NCBI GenBank assembly: GCA_013298715.1
Contig: JAAFIQ010000011.1
Span: 1 to 64,000, forward strand
DNA from: Bacteroidota bacterium
Lineage (GTDB): Bacteria; Bacteroidota; Bacteroidia; B-17B0; Aurantibacillaceae
Length of the DNA: 64,000 nucleotides
Direction of reading: 5' to 3'
The translations under genes and the position numbers were made by a program. Of the stretch, positions 17,241-26,004 are shown piece after piece; position 1 is the stretch's first letter; each line of letters begins with the position of its first letter. The notes under the pieces are model-generated. The model did no database searches, was not told the DNA's origin, and saw nothing but the letters and a program-made list of their open reading frames with translations.

Positions 17241-18500
17241 ATGTCCTTTATAAAAGCCGAGTCGTTTCAAATTTTTGCAATAAAAGAGTTTAGGTTGTTT
17301 GTGGCCATGCGCTTTTTCTTAACTCTTGCAATTCAAATGCAATTTGCAACCATTAGTTTACAAATTTATTACGAGTACACTAAATCTGATTTAGCGCAAG
17401 GTATGCTAGGCCTAACCGAAGCGCTTCCAGCAATTGTGTGTTGCTTTTTTAGTGGTCATTTTTCGGATAAATTTTCTCGTAAAAAAATATTAATAGTTGG
17501 TGTTGTAAGTTTATTAATTAGTGCTTTATTTTTAGTAGCAAACGCCCTACCTAATTTTAACCTAGCCAAAAGCTTTGGTGTAATTAGTTTGTACGTTATT
17601 GCTTTTTTGTTTGGCATTATTCGCTCGTTATTTGCAGCAACTACACACCCATATATGAGCCAACTTGTGCCACGCAATTTTTACACCCATTCTGCAACAT
17701 GGAATAGCACTGCTTGGCAAGTTGGGGCTATCCTTGGCCCTGTTTTAGCAGGAATAATTTATTCCTTAAACGTAAAACAAAACGCATACATCTGTCATTT
17801 ATTAGATTGTGTTTTCTTTTTAATTTCTTTTGGTTGTTTACTGCTAATAAAAAATAAAGGCATTCCTGAAAAATCAGAGACTGCGGAAACATTTACACAA
17901 GGTTTAAAACAAGGTTTGCGTTTTGTTTTCAAGAACAAAATGGTACTTAGCGCCTTATCGCTTGATTTATTTGCTGTACTTTTAGGTGGCGCTGTGGCAT
18001 TGCTGCCTTCTTTCAACGATAAAATTTTACACCTTGGCCCACAATTTTATGGTGTTTTAAGAACGGCTCCTGCTATTGGTGCTGTAGTAATGGCATTGAT
18101 AATGGCATTTTATCCGCCAGCAAAAAAAGCGGGCTTGGCTTTACTATTAAGTGTTGCAGCCTTTGGTCTTTTTACAATAGTTTTTGCAATTAGCACCACT
18201 TTTTGGTTAGCCTTTTTGGCTTTGGCACTCACAGGCGCTTTTGATAACGTAAGCGTTGTGGTGCGGCACAGCATTTTACAATTAAGCACACCTAACCACA
18301 TGCGCGGCCGGGTAAGTGCCATAAATAGTATGTTTATTGGGAGTAGCAACGAAATTGGTGCTTTTGAAAGCGGCGTTACATCTAATTGGTTTGGCTTGGT
18401 ACCAAGTATTATTTTAGGCGGTTGCTTAACGGTAGGCGTTGTAATTACCACAAATATTATAAATCCAGCACTTAAAAAATTAGATTTGAGTAAGCTATGA
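17241..18500 (+). CDS. MFS transporter, EntS/MFS_3-like
   Basis: The protein has 419 residues and about 12 hydrophobic segments. 'GHFSDKFSRKKIL' is the MFS motif A between TM2 and TM3, and 'NHMRGRVSAINSMFIGSSNEIGAF' (quoted in part) is characteristic of the MFS_3/enterobactin-exporter group. It sits in the inner membrane, probably as an exporter, with unknown substrate. The stop codon overlaps the next start by 4 bp (ATGA), so the pair is coupled. Confidence 0.88.
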   Translation: MSFIKAESFQIFAIKEFRLFVAMRFFLTLAIQMQFATISLQIYYEYTKSDLAQGMLGLTEALPAIVCCFFSGHFSDKFSRKKILIVGVVSLLISALFLVANALPNFNLAKSFGVISLYVIAFLFGIIRSLFAATTHPYMSQLVPRNFYTHSATWNSTAWQVGAILGPVLAGIIYSLNVKQNAYICHLLDCVFFLISFGCLLLIKNKGIPEKSETAETFTQGLKQGLRFVFKNKMVLSALSLDLFAVLLGGAVALLPSFNDKILHLGPQFYGVLRTAPAIGAVVMALIMAFYPPAKKAGLALLLSVAAFGLFTIVFAISTTFWLAFLALALTGAFDNVSVVVRHSILQLSTPNHMRGRVSAINSMFIGSSNEIGAFESGVTSNWFGLVPSIILGGCLTVGVVITTNIINPALKKLDLSKL

Positions 18501-19255
18501 AACAAGAAGAATTAAAAGAATTTTTAGAAGAAGCTTACTATAAATACAACTCAAAAAGTTTTATTGATAACGACCCTATTTGTATTCCGCATTTATTTAC
18601 AAAGCCTTTAGATATTGAAATAGCAGGCTTTTTAAGCGCTACAATCGCTTGGGGAAACAGAAAATCTATCATAGCAAATGGGAATAAACTCATGCAGTTA
18701 ATGGATTTTACGCCGTATGATTTTATAATTAATTCAACAAAAAAAGATTTACTACCGTTTGAGAAATTTGTTCATAGAACCTTTAATGGCAAGGACTGCG
18801 TGTTTTTTATAAATTCCTTAAAAAATATTTATTTAAAACATAAAAGCCTTGAGCAATGCTTTGCTGGCAATGGCAGCAATGTAAAAGATATCATTGTAAA
18901 TTTTAGGAATGAATTTTTATCAACCAAACATTTACCGAGAGTAGAAAAACACGTATCTAACCCAGATGCTAATAGCAGCGCTAAACGCTTATGTATGTTT
19001 TTGCGTTGGATGGTTCGTAAAGACAAGCAAGGCGTTGATTTCGGCATTTGGAAATCTATTAATATGAATCAATTATGTCTGCCTTTGGATGTACACACGG
19101 GTAATATTGGCAGACAATTAGGGCTTTTGCAAAGAAAACAAAACGATTGGAAAGCCGTTGAAGAACTAACCAATAAATTGAAGGAGTTTGATGCTAACGA
19201 CCCTGTAAAATATGATTTTAGTTTGTTTGGAATTGGTGTGAATAAAGCCTTGTAA
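18497..19255 (+). CDS. TIGR02757 (DUF2400) family protein
   Basis: This is a 252-residue cytoplasmic helical protein that matches the TIGR02757/DUF2400 family: 'NDPICIPHLFTKPLDIEIAGFLSATIAWG' (in part), 'RLCMFLRWMVRKD', 'PLDVHTGNIGRQLGLL', 'YDFSLFGIGV'. The 'FGIG' end and helical make-up recall helix-hairpin-helix DNA glycosylases, but no activity has been assigned as far as I know. It overlaps the MFS gene by 4 bp. Confidence 0.88.
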   Translation: MKQEELKEFLEEAYYKYNSKSFIDNDPICIPHLFTKPLDIEIAGFLSATIAWGNRKSIIANGNKLMQLMDFTPYDFIINSTKKDLLPFEKFVHRTFNGKDCVFFINSLKNIYLKHKSLEQCFAGNGSNVKDIIVNFRNEFLSTKHLPRVEKHVSNPDANSSAKRLCMFLRWMVRKDKQGVDFGIWKSINMNQLCLPLDVHTGNIGRQLGLLQRKQNDWKAVEELTNKLKEFDANDPVKYDFSLFGIGVNKAL

Positions 19256-19307
19256 CAAAACTTATTAACCAATTTTTAATACTGTTATAAATACTACAAT
19301 TTAGCCG

Positions 19308-19315
19308 TATATTTG
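19308..19315 (+). promoter_or_regulatory. -7 box (TATATTTG) of the SF2 helicase gene
   Basis: TATATTTG matches TAnnTTTG and ends 16 bp before the ATG at 19332. This favours that ATG over the TTG at 19320 used by the ORF track. Confidence 0.5.
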
Positions 19316-19331
19316 CCAATTGCTTTTTTTT

Positions 19332-20843
19332 ATGACCGAAGAGAACACCACAGCTAACGAAACGCGAAAATTATATCCTTACCAAGAACAGGCGGTTAAA
19401 AATATTTTAACCAAATTGGCAGAGCTTCCAAAAAATGCCAACTTGTTGTTTCAATTACCAACAGGTGGTGGCAAAACAATTATTTTTAGCGAAATTGCCC
19501 GCCAATATATTTTACAATACAACAGAAAAGTTTTAATACTTACCCACCGTATTGAGCTTGGAAAACAAACATCTGATGTGTTAAATAACCTTGGCATTAC
19601 AAATAAAATTATTAATAGTGAGGTAAAGCAATTGCCTCAACAAAGCCACTACCAAAGCTTTACAGCCTTAGTAGAAACCTTAAATAACCGTTTACAAGAT
19701 AACGACCAGTTTTTAGAGGATATTGGTTTAGTAATTGTAGATGAGGCACACAACAATTCGTTTAGAAAAATTTTTCATTATTTTGAAGATGTAAATATTT
19801 TAGGAGTTACCGCCACCCCTTTAAGTAGCAACAAGAAATTGCCACTTTATCAAACCTACCATAGTTTAATTGTTGGCGAGAGCATATCTGATTTAATTAC
19901 CCAAGGTTATTTGTGCGAAGGAAAAACATTTAACTACGATGTAAATTTAAGCTCGTTACGTGTTGGAAATAATGGCGAATTTACCGTTGGTAGCCACGAA
20001 TTACTATATACGCAAGCAATGATGCAAGGAAAGCTTATTGAGGCTTACGAAGAACATGGTAAAGGCAAAAAAACTTTGATTTTTAACGCAGGTATTTTAA
20101 CCAGCCGTGTTGTTTACGAAACATTTAAAAAGAAAAATTTACCTGTAAGGCATTTGGATAGCACTTTTAGCGATAGAGATAGGGTTGAAACACTTGAATG
20201 GTTTAGAAATACAAAAGATGGTATTCTAACATCAGTTAGTATTTTAACCACAGGGTTCGATGAGCCTGAAGTTGAAACCATTATTTTAAACAGAGCTACC
20301 AAATCACTTACGCTTTATCACCAAATGATTGGACGTGGTAGCCGTGTGTTGCCGAACAAAAAGACGTTTAATATAATTGATTTAGGAAATAACTCGCGCA
20401 GGTTTAATTTGTGGCAATTCCCAATAGATTGGAAACACGTATTTGTTGCACCGCATTTGTACTTGGAGCAACGCTATAAAGATGAGTGGGATTATGAGTT
20501 AGAGAATGATTACGATTTACCACCAGAAATAAAAGAACGTTTTTTAAATTCGAGTGCTGAGGCATTTATAGTGCGCGAGCGTTATATGATGGCCTTACGC
20601 AAGGGATTAAAACCACAAGTTGTTTTAGAAGATAGCTTAGAGGACCATTTTGGAAGGATTAAAGACAATGCGTCTGACTTTGATGAAGCTTTAGAACTTT
20701 TTAACTTATTAAGCGAAGAAATGCGTTACCGAGTAAACCAATTTGGAAAATGCATCAACTCCACCCGCAACCACATCGATCATCAATCGCAAATGTATAT
20801 GAGTAAATTGCGGAGAAGGATATCGAATTATTTTGTAGAGTAG
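19332..20843 (+). CDS. DEAD/DEAH-box SF2 helicase (RadD-like)
   Basis: The protein has 503 residues from the ATG at 19332; the track's TTG start adds four residues. Motifs are Walker A 'PTGGGKT', 'LTHRIELGKQ', DEAH 'VDEAHNN', 'GVTATPL', 'STTFDEP'-like 'LTTGFDEPEVETII' and motif VI 'QMIGRGSRVLPNKK'. This is the compact two-RecA-domain SF2 type seen in RadD/YejH and in type III restriction helicases, without nuclease or methylase partners here. The C-terminal 130 residues are helical and specific. It probably remodels DNA or RNA in the cytoplasm. Confidence 0.88.
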   Translation: MTEENTTANETRKLYPYQEQAVKNILTKLAELPKNANLLFQLPTGGGKTIIFSEIARQYILQYNRKVLILTHRIELGKQTSDVLNNLGITNKIINSEVKQLPQQSHYQSFTALVETLNNRLQDNDQFLEDIGLVIVDEAHNNSFRKIFHYFEDVNILGVTATPLSSNKKLPLYQTYHSLIVGESISDLITQGYLCEGKTFNYDVNLSSLRVGNNGEFTVGSHELLYTQAMMQGKLIEAYEEHGKGKKTLIFNAGILTSRVVYETFKKKNLPVRHLDSTFSDRDRVETLEWFRNTKDGILTSVSILTTGFDEPEVETIILNRATKSLTLYHQMIGRGSRVLPNKKTFNIIDLGNNSRRFNLWQFPIDWKHVFVAPHLYLEQRYKDEWDYELENDYDLPPEIKERFLNSSAEAFIVRERYMMALRKGLKPQVVLEDSLEDHFGRIKDNASDFDEALELFNLLSEEMRYRVNQFGKCINSTRNHIDHQSQMYMSKLRRRISNYFVE

Positions 20844-20877
20844 TTATATTTAATTTTAAGTTGAAATATTTTTTAAC

Positions 20878-22254
20878 TCAAATTTGATTAACTCCCTTTC
20901 TTGAAAAATGGAAAACGTTTTTAATATGGTTAACCAGATAATCAACAATTAAGCCCAGAGAAACTATGCAAATAAAGTTTAATAGAATTTGAGTAATAAA
21001 TAAGTGCCGTTTTACTTCTAAGGTATCTGCACTATAAGAGAGTATTGCATTTGCGGTTGTTAAAATTGATAAAACCAGAATTAATACATAAATGCGATTA
21101 CCTGTTTTAAAGAATAAAAAACTAACGATTCCTATAACTAAAATTGCAAATAGGAAAGAAAAACAAGGAAAAACCAAATCTACTTTTTTATGAAAATTAG
21201 TTGATTCGCGGATGTAGCCAAAATAAGGTGAACATAAAATTCTGCTAATTTTTTCAGGTGATTCATCTTTCATAAGCAGATAAGATGGATGCGATAACAG
21301 AAAGTTTTGGAATGTTTTTTTTCCATCTTTAACTATCCAATTGAATAAAGGTGTGTAAGTTGAATCAAAGTATTTAGAATAAACAACACCTCTCAATGCA
21401 TCATCGTCAACATTTTCAATTGGTTTAAAATCTTCAACAATTTTTAATGGCGTTGGCATCCCTTTGCTTTTAAACCAATCTAAATATTCGCTTTTCTTTA
21501 CTACCCTTCCAACAATAGAATTAAATAACGGTAACTTGTAACGTTCACCTTGGTTGGCTGTATAATCTTGAACAAAAAATAGAATAACCGAAAACAATAC
21601 AAGAATAGAATTCTTAACCCTAACTTTTTCTTCCCTCTTTTTTATAAAAACAATAAAGTTTAAAATTGAAAACAATAAAATGATATAAGGCCAAGTATCT
21701 CTGGTAAACGAGAATAAAACGCTGACAAAGATGATAAGAACTAAGTTCAGAGTTGATTGGTTTTTGTAATAGAGAAATAATGTGCCTAGCCATGCAAATA
21801 AAAACGTCATGGATAATGATTCAGATAAAATTGTATATGACCAGCCAACAATGTTCCACCATAAAAAAAAGAAAACTAACACGCAAAGATGTAGTATTTT
21901 TGAAATTTTTGACTGAAAAAACTTAATAAAAGTGAGCGAAATAAAAACTACACTTATAAAATATAAGACTTTTTGAAATAGAACCATTTTGTAAGGGTCG
22001 CCATCAACTAATTTAAGAAAAAGTGGTAAAGTAAAGGGTCTAGGAGCAAACCATTGTCGAGGTTTTGGAGCAAAAAAGTCAAAAGAAAACAGTTCAGCTT
22101 TAGATTGTGTAATGTAGTCTGAAGAATCAGGGAAAGATTCCCAAACAGGAAGTATTTCCATGCAGTCGATAAAGAGAACATAATAAAAAAAAGCAAATAT
22201 TAAAACACAAAGTGCGTAAAAAGTAACGTTAATTATTTTATTATTTGCAAACAT
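20878..22254 (-). CDS. Polytopic membrane protein, possibly GT-C glycosyltransferase
   Basis: The protein has 458 residues with about nine or ten hydrophobic segments (for example 'FYALCVLIFAFFYYVLFI', 'LVLIIFVSVLFSF', 'FLFAILVIGIVSFLFF'). The first outside loop has an acidic motif 'FPDSSDYI' followed by basic/aromatic 'PKPRQWFAPRPF'. Position and composition recall GT-C enzymes that use polyprenyl-phosphate sugars, but I cannot assign a family. A long soluble loop lies around residues 240-350. A -7-like box (TACCTTTA) lies just upstream. It stands alone, convergent with the helicase gene. Confidence 0.75.
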   Translation of the reverse strand: MFANNKIINVTFYALCVLIFAFFYYVLFIDCMEILPVWESFPDSSDYITQSKAELFSFDFFAPKPRQWFAPRPFTLPLFLKLVDGDPYKMVLFQKVLYFISVVFISLTFIKFFQSKISKILHLCVLVFFFLWWNIVGWSYTILSESLSMTFLFAWLGTLFLYYKNQSTLNLVLIIFVSVLFSFTRDTWPYIILLFSILNFIVFIKKREEKVRVKNSILVLFSVILFFVQDYTANQGERYKLPLFNSIVGRVVKKSEYLDWFKSKGMPTPLKIVEDFKPIENVDDDALRGVVYSKYFDSTYTPLFNWIVKDGKKTFQNFLLSHPSYLLMKDESPEKISRILCSPYFGYIRESTNFHKKVDLVFPCFSFLFAILVIGIVSFLFFKTGNRIYVLILVLSILTTANAILSYSADTLEVKRHLFITQILLNFICIVSLGLIVDYLVNHIKNVFHFSRKGVNQI

Positions 22255-22399
22255 AATTTTTAAGTCTGACCCAGCTAAAGGTATTATTTTTTAACAAATC
22301 TAATCTCTAAATATAAAAAAGGAGTAAAGATTAAAAAAATCACCTCCCACATTAAACCTTTGCTTATTTTTAAAGTCCAATAACTAAATCCTATTAAAA

Positions 22400-22948
22400 T
22401 TGGCTAAATTAAGTGATAACGAAATTTTAATGCTCTATAAATCAGAGGCTACAAGAAATTCGGCGCTCACCCATTTAATTAACAATTACCAACAACGCCT
22501 GTACTGGCATATTCGTAAAATTGTTATAAGCCATGATGATGCCGATGATGTGCTACAAAACACCTTTATAAAAATTTGGAAAGGTTTAGAAAATTTTAAG
22601 GAAGAAAGTCAGCTTTATACATGGATGTACCGCATTGCCACCAACGAAAGTTTAACCTTTTTAAAACAAAAGCAAAAACAAAATACTACCTCCATTCACC
22701 CTATAGAGTACAGTTTAAGTAAAAGCTTAGAAAGCGATACTTACTTTAAAGGCGATGAAATTCAACTAAAACTACAACAAGCTATTTTAAGTTTGCCCGA
22801 AAAACAACGTATTGTGTTTAATATGCGTTATTATGATGAAACTCCTTATGAAGAAATGAGTGAGATTTTAGAAACATCGGTAGGGGCGCTAAAAGCCAGT
22901 TACCATATTGCCGCAAAAAAAATTGAAGAAATTTTAACCACCACTTAA
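22400..22948 (+). CDS. ECF-type RNA polymerase sigma factor
   Basis: The protein has 182 residues from a TTG start, with no in-frame ATG early enough. Region 2 reads 'HDDADDVLQNTFIKIWKGLENF' (in part) with 'LYTWMYRIATNESLTFLK'. Region 4 reads 'LPEKQRIVFNMRYYDETPYEEMSEIL' (in part), then 'SVGALKASYHIAAKKIEE'. This is a standard extracytoplasmic-function sigma factor. The next gene, 35 bp downstream, encodes a single-span membrane protein that is probably its anti-sigma factor. Spy-like and outer-membrane proteins follow, which suggests an envelope-stress circuit. Confidence 0.93.
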   Translation: MAKLSDNEILMLYKSEATRNSALTHLINNYQQRLYWHIRKIVISHDDADDVLQNTFIKIWKGLENFKEESQLYTWMYRIATNESLTFLKQKQKQNTTSIHPIEYSLSKSLESDTYFKGDEIQLKLQQAILSLPEKQRIVFNMRYYDETPYEEMSEILETSVGALKASYHIAAKKIEEILTTT

Positions 22949-22983
22949 ACCTTTCGTAAAAACAACAGTCTATAATACGTAAA

Positions 22984-23724
22984 ATGAGTAATTTGCTAAA
23001 TAATAACGAAAATAATAACCAAGGGAATTTTAATTTGCCTAGTAATTATTTTATGCAAAATGCAAAAAGTATTGCCAATAAAATTGAGTGGGCTGATGAG
23101 CATAAACCTTATCCAACCCTAGAAAAATTAAAAAATCAACACGGGTTTGTTACCCCACAAAACTATTTTGAATCAAGCAGCGTAAAACTCGAATTAAATG
23201 CTTTCCCTACTCTAAAGGGTTTAAAAAAACAGACGCCATTTTTAGTTCCTGAAAATTATTTTAACCAGAATGCCGATTTGCTTGGGGCAATTGTTAATCA
23301 AGAAAATTCAGTTTTATCAAGTATTCTTAAACAAAATTCATTTGCTGTTCCTCAAAATTATTTTGAAGAAAACATCGTTTCATTAGAAGAAAAAATTAAT
23401 CCTCAAACTAAAGTAATTCCATTATTTAAACCAAAAGTATGGATGGCCGCTGCTGCCGTGTTATTCATTGTTCTGGGCGCTTGGACTTTTAACTATTATT
23501 TCTTAAGTCCTACTAATAGCAACTGTACTAGTCTGGCTTGCATAGATAATAAAGAACTTTTAAAAACCAAGCATTTGAATAATTTAGATGACGAGGAATT
23601 AATAAAAATAGTAAACGTAAAAAAACTAGAAGAAAAATTAAACAATAACCTTAACCCTAAATCTGTAAATATCTTAGATACAGCTACTAACGAAGCTTTA
23701 GATGAAGCAATAGATGAACTATAA
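22984..23724 (+). CDS. Putative membrane anti-sigma factor with four NYF repeats
   Basis: The protein has 246 residues. The N-terminal 150 residues contain four copies of F-x-x-P-x-NYF ('FNLPSNYF' 16-23, 'FVTPQNYF' 55-62, 'FLVPENYF' 86-93, 'FAVPQNYF' 120-127), each followed by a short helix and spaced about 30-40 residues apart. One membrane span follows (about 152-172), then a periplasmic tail of about 75 acidic residues. Its position directly behind the sigma gene and its topology argue for an anti-sigma role, with the repeats on the cytoplasmic side. No zinc-binding ASD motif is seen. Its stop is immediately followed by the next ATG. Confidence 0.75.
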   Translation: MSNLLNNNENNNQGNFNLPSNYFMQNAKSIANKIEWADEHKPYPTLEKLKNQHGFVTPQNYFESSSVKLELNAFPTLKGLKKQTPFLVPENYFNQNADLLGAIVNQENSVLSSILKQNSFAVPQNYFEENIVSLEEKINPQTKVIPLFKPKVWMAAAAVLFIVLGAWTFNYYFLSPTNSNCTSLACIDNKELLKTKHLNNLDDEELIKIVNVKKLEEKLNNNLNPKSVNILDTATNEALDEAIDEL

Positions 23725-24153
23725 ATGAAACAGTTTAAACACATATTTTTTGTTTTGCTTATAGCTTTTATGAGTTTTAGCACTATTGCTCAAACCGATA
23801 AAGACAAAGTTGATGCTTTACGCGTGGCCTTTGTAACAAAAAAATTAAGCTTAACCAACGCTGAGGCTGATAAATTTTGGCCAGTTTATAATGAGTACAA
23901 CGATAAGGTAAAAGCAGTTCGTAAAAATTTACGTCAATCTTACAAAAAAGATATTGATAAACTAAGTGAAAAAGAATTAGAGGAACTGTTTCAACTCACC
24001 ATAAAATCAAAGCAAGCTGAGGCAGATTTAGCAAAATTGTACTATGATAAAATTAAAGCCATTATTGGGCTTAAAAAAACAGCCTTACTTCATTTGGCAG
24101 AAGATGAGTTTAAAAAAGAAATAATTAAAAACATCCAAGATAAAAGCGATTAG
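23725..24153 (+). CDS. Spy/CpxP-like periplasmic helical protein
   Basis: This is a 142-residue exported protein with a signal peptide ending 'FSTIAQ' (about residue 23). The mature part is helical and charged: 'FVTKKLSLTNAEADKFWPVYNEYNDKV' (in part) resembles the Spy/CpxP/LTXXQ-type region where 'L..AE...FWP.Y.EY' is the Bacteroidota version. It probably acts as a periplasmic chaperone or stress sensor. It abuts the putative anti-sigma gene without a gap, so it belongs to the same operon. Confidence 0.78.
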   Translation: MKQFKHIFFVLLIAFMSFSTIAQTDKDKVDALRVAFVTKKLSLTNAEADKFWPVYNEYNDKVKAVRKNLRQSYKKDIDKLSEKELEELFQLTIKSKQAEADLAKLYYDKIKAIIGLKKTALLHLAEDEFKKEIIKNIQDKSD

Positions 24154-24202
24154 TCTGACTAACAACCTTAAATATTTTGCTCCAAGTAAGGTACTTATAA
24201 TT

Positions 24203-25345
24203 ATGAGTGCCTTTTTGTGCATATTTTCACACACAAGCTTGGCTCAAACCGCTTTTGATAGCCTTAAAATTAAAGAACCCAAACATTACTTTAATACCGT
24301 TATTCTTGCCGATTTTTACCAAAAGCCAACACAGGAAATTTTAGATACGGTTAACTTCATTTCGAAAAAACTAAAAACGTATGGTATAAAACAATTTATT
24401 GTAAACGCTCAAATCCCTTTATATACGATAGAAGATACAATTAATGGCGTTCATAAAAATACGCATGTACTTCTAACGGCAAATGGCATGTTACTACAAC
24501 CTCAATTTTCAGGTATAAGTAACCATAACCTCGTTAAATTTGGAGCAGGCTTACGTTATATTCACAATACAGGAAAAAAAGGAGTCTTTTTTGCAGATGT
24601 TGCACCCTTTGTTACCCGTGATATTTCTTACCCTTCAAAGCCATATTACCGAGTAGCAAGTACATTTATCTACTCCTATAACCAAAGTATGTTTTTTAAT
24701 TGGCGAGTTGGGCTAACAAAGTCATTTATGTGGGGTAACCGACTTTACCTTCCTTTTGTGGGTATTAGAGTTGGACGCCTAGATAAAGTTAATTTTAGTT
24801 TTCAATTTCCTCGTAGTATAAGTTTAAATATTCCGATAAAACAACGTGCATTGATTTCTATTTATTCAAAAAACCAAGGTGGTATGTTTAATTTTTCTAA
24901 CGCAGATTCTGTTTATTATTTACGCAACGATGCCACTTTTCACTTTACCCGATTTGAAGTAAACACAGGCATTAGAGCCGATTTTAAAGCTCATAAAAAT
25001 TTAAACTTTTATTTGGCATTAGGCACCAGTAGCAGAAATACAATTACCTTTTACTCAACCAATAAAAACAGAACAAATAGAGCTGCTCCTTTACGTTCTT
25101 TCTTTTACAAGCAAACATTTGCGCCAACTTTATTTATAAATGCCGGAATTGTAGTTAAATTAGGCAAAACTAAATCTATTTACAATAATAAAAACTTGTA
25201 CGATGCCATAGATTTGAATAATACCATAGGCGCTGGCGATAATAATACCAGTAATGGCAACATTCAAATAAATAATTTACGAACTAAAAAAAGTGATGCC
25301 AACTTAAATTCAATCCAAGACTTGATTGATTATAATGATTATTGA
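24203..25345 (+). CDS. Outer-membrane protein, DUF6268-like
   Basis: The protein has 380 residues. The ATG at 24203 gives a short signal peptide ending 'SHTSLAQ'; the frame stays open upstream with a basic stretch but offers no other ATG. The body is beta-rich with alternating residues and aromatic girdles ('MFFNWRVGLTKSFMWGNRLYLPFVGIRVG' in part), consistent with a 10- to 12-strand barrel of the DUF6268 kind. The last 50 residues are Asn/Asp-rich and low in complexity. It lies 49 bp after the Spy-like gene, probably as the last member of the sigma-factor operon. Confidence 0.7.
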   Translation: MSAFLCIFSHTSLAQTAFDSLKIKEPKHYFNTVILADFYQKPTQEILDTVNFISKKLKTYGIKQFIVNAQIPLYTIEDTINGVHKNTHVLLTANGMLLQPQFSGISNHNLVKFGAGLRYIHNTGKKGVFFADVAPFVTRDISYPSKPYYRVASTFIYSYNQSMFFNWRVGLTKSFMWGNRLYLPFVGIRVGRLDKVNFSFQFPRSISLNIPIKQRALISIYSKNQGGMFNFSNADSVYYLRNDATFHFTRFEVNTGIRADFKAHKNLNFYLALGTSSRNTITFYSTNKNRTNRAAPLRSFFYKQTFAPTLFINAGIVVKLGKTKSIYNNKNLYDAIDLNNTIGAGDNNTSNGNIQINNLRTKKSDANLNSIQDLIDYNDY

Positions 25346-25371
25346 TAGGTATCATCCTAAAATGAGAATTA

Positions 25372-25631
25372 GGGTTCACTCAAAATGTATAAAAATTAAC
25401 TGAATCGACCTGCCTACGGCGGGCACGGGCAGCGAAGTGAAGATGTATAGAAATACTTCGAGCTGAGCTAACGACGAGTCAGTTAATTTTTATCGAGCCA
25501 AAAACGCAAAGAAAACTCTATTTTTATCTGTAAGGATTTTCTCAAAAGAATTCAAAAAACTTTGCACATAAAAATGGATTTAACCTTTACATCTCTTATC
25601 AATTGGCTTATTTGCGTTTTTGAGTGAACCC
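25372..25631. repeat. 260-bp MITE-like element, copy 2
   Basis: Same length and ends as the copy at 6323-6582, here with perfect GGGTTCACTCAAAA / TTTTGAGTGAACCC termini. GAATTA borders both sides (GAGAATTA before, CCGAATTAG after), a possible 5-6-bp target duplication. A further internal inverted pair is CAAAAACGCAAA ... TTTGCGTTTTTG. The element fills the gap between the outer-membrane gene and the orphan LuxR-type ORF. Confidence 0.85.
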
Positions 25632-25675
25632 GAATTAGTTAAAAAAAAGTTTACTAATACATTAAGTTTAAAAAA

Positions 25676-25888
25676 TTATTGAAACAATAAAAACATTATA
25701 ACTGTAAGTATATTTTTTGACACCGCCCCTACTCTGTTTTTTACATTAAGTTTGGTGTAAATAACTTTTAATTGAGTTTTTATAGTATTTATACTCACGT
25801 TTCTTAACTCAGCAATTTCTTTGTTGCTAAACCCTTTACATAATAAAGCATATACTTGCATTTCTGCTTTGGTCAATTTATTGAGCAC
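25676..25888 (-). CDS. Orphan LuxR-type helix-turn-helix, probably a gene fragment
   Basis: The ORF has 70 residues from a GTG, with a stop codon six codons upstream. It contains an almost complete LuxR/NarL DNA-binding domain ('LTKAEMQVYALLCKGFSNKEIAE', in part, then 'VSINTIKTQLKVIYTKLNV'). No receiver or other sensory domain precedes it. It resembles the C-terminus of the response regulator at 27829-28437. It is either a small stand-alone regulator or the tail of a degraded response regulator; its position 45 bp from the MITE copy favours degradation. Confidence 0.55.
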   Translation of the reverse strand: MLNKLTKAEMQVYALLCKGFSNKEIAELRNVSINTIKTQLKVIYTKLNVKNRVGAVSKNILTVIMFLLFQ

Positions 25889-25990
25889 CTTAAAGCAACA
25901 AAACTAAGTTCATAATAGTTTAATTCCCTCACCCTTTCGAGTGATTTTAGCCACGAATATTATAACAAAGTAAGTTTTATAAAATTTAAT

Positions 25991-25998
25991 TACATTTG
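25991..25998 (+). promoter_or_regulatory. -7 box (TACATTTG) of the TPR histidine kinase gene
   Basis: TACATTTG matches TAnnTTTG and ends 6 bp before the ATG at 26005. The TTG used by the ORF track (25996) lies inside the box, so the real start is 26005 and the mRNA is probably leaderless. Confidence 0.55.
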
Positions 25999-26004
25999 AT
26001 AAGA

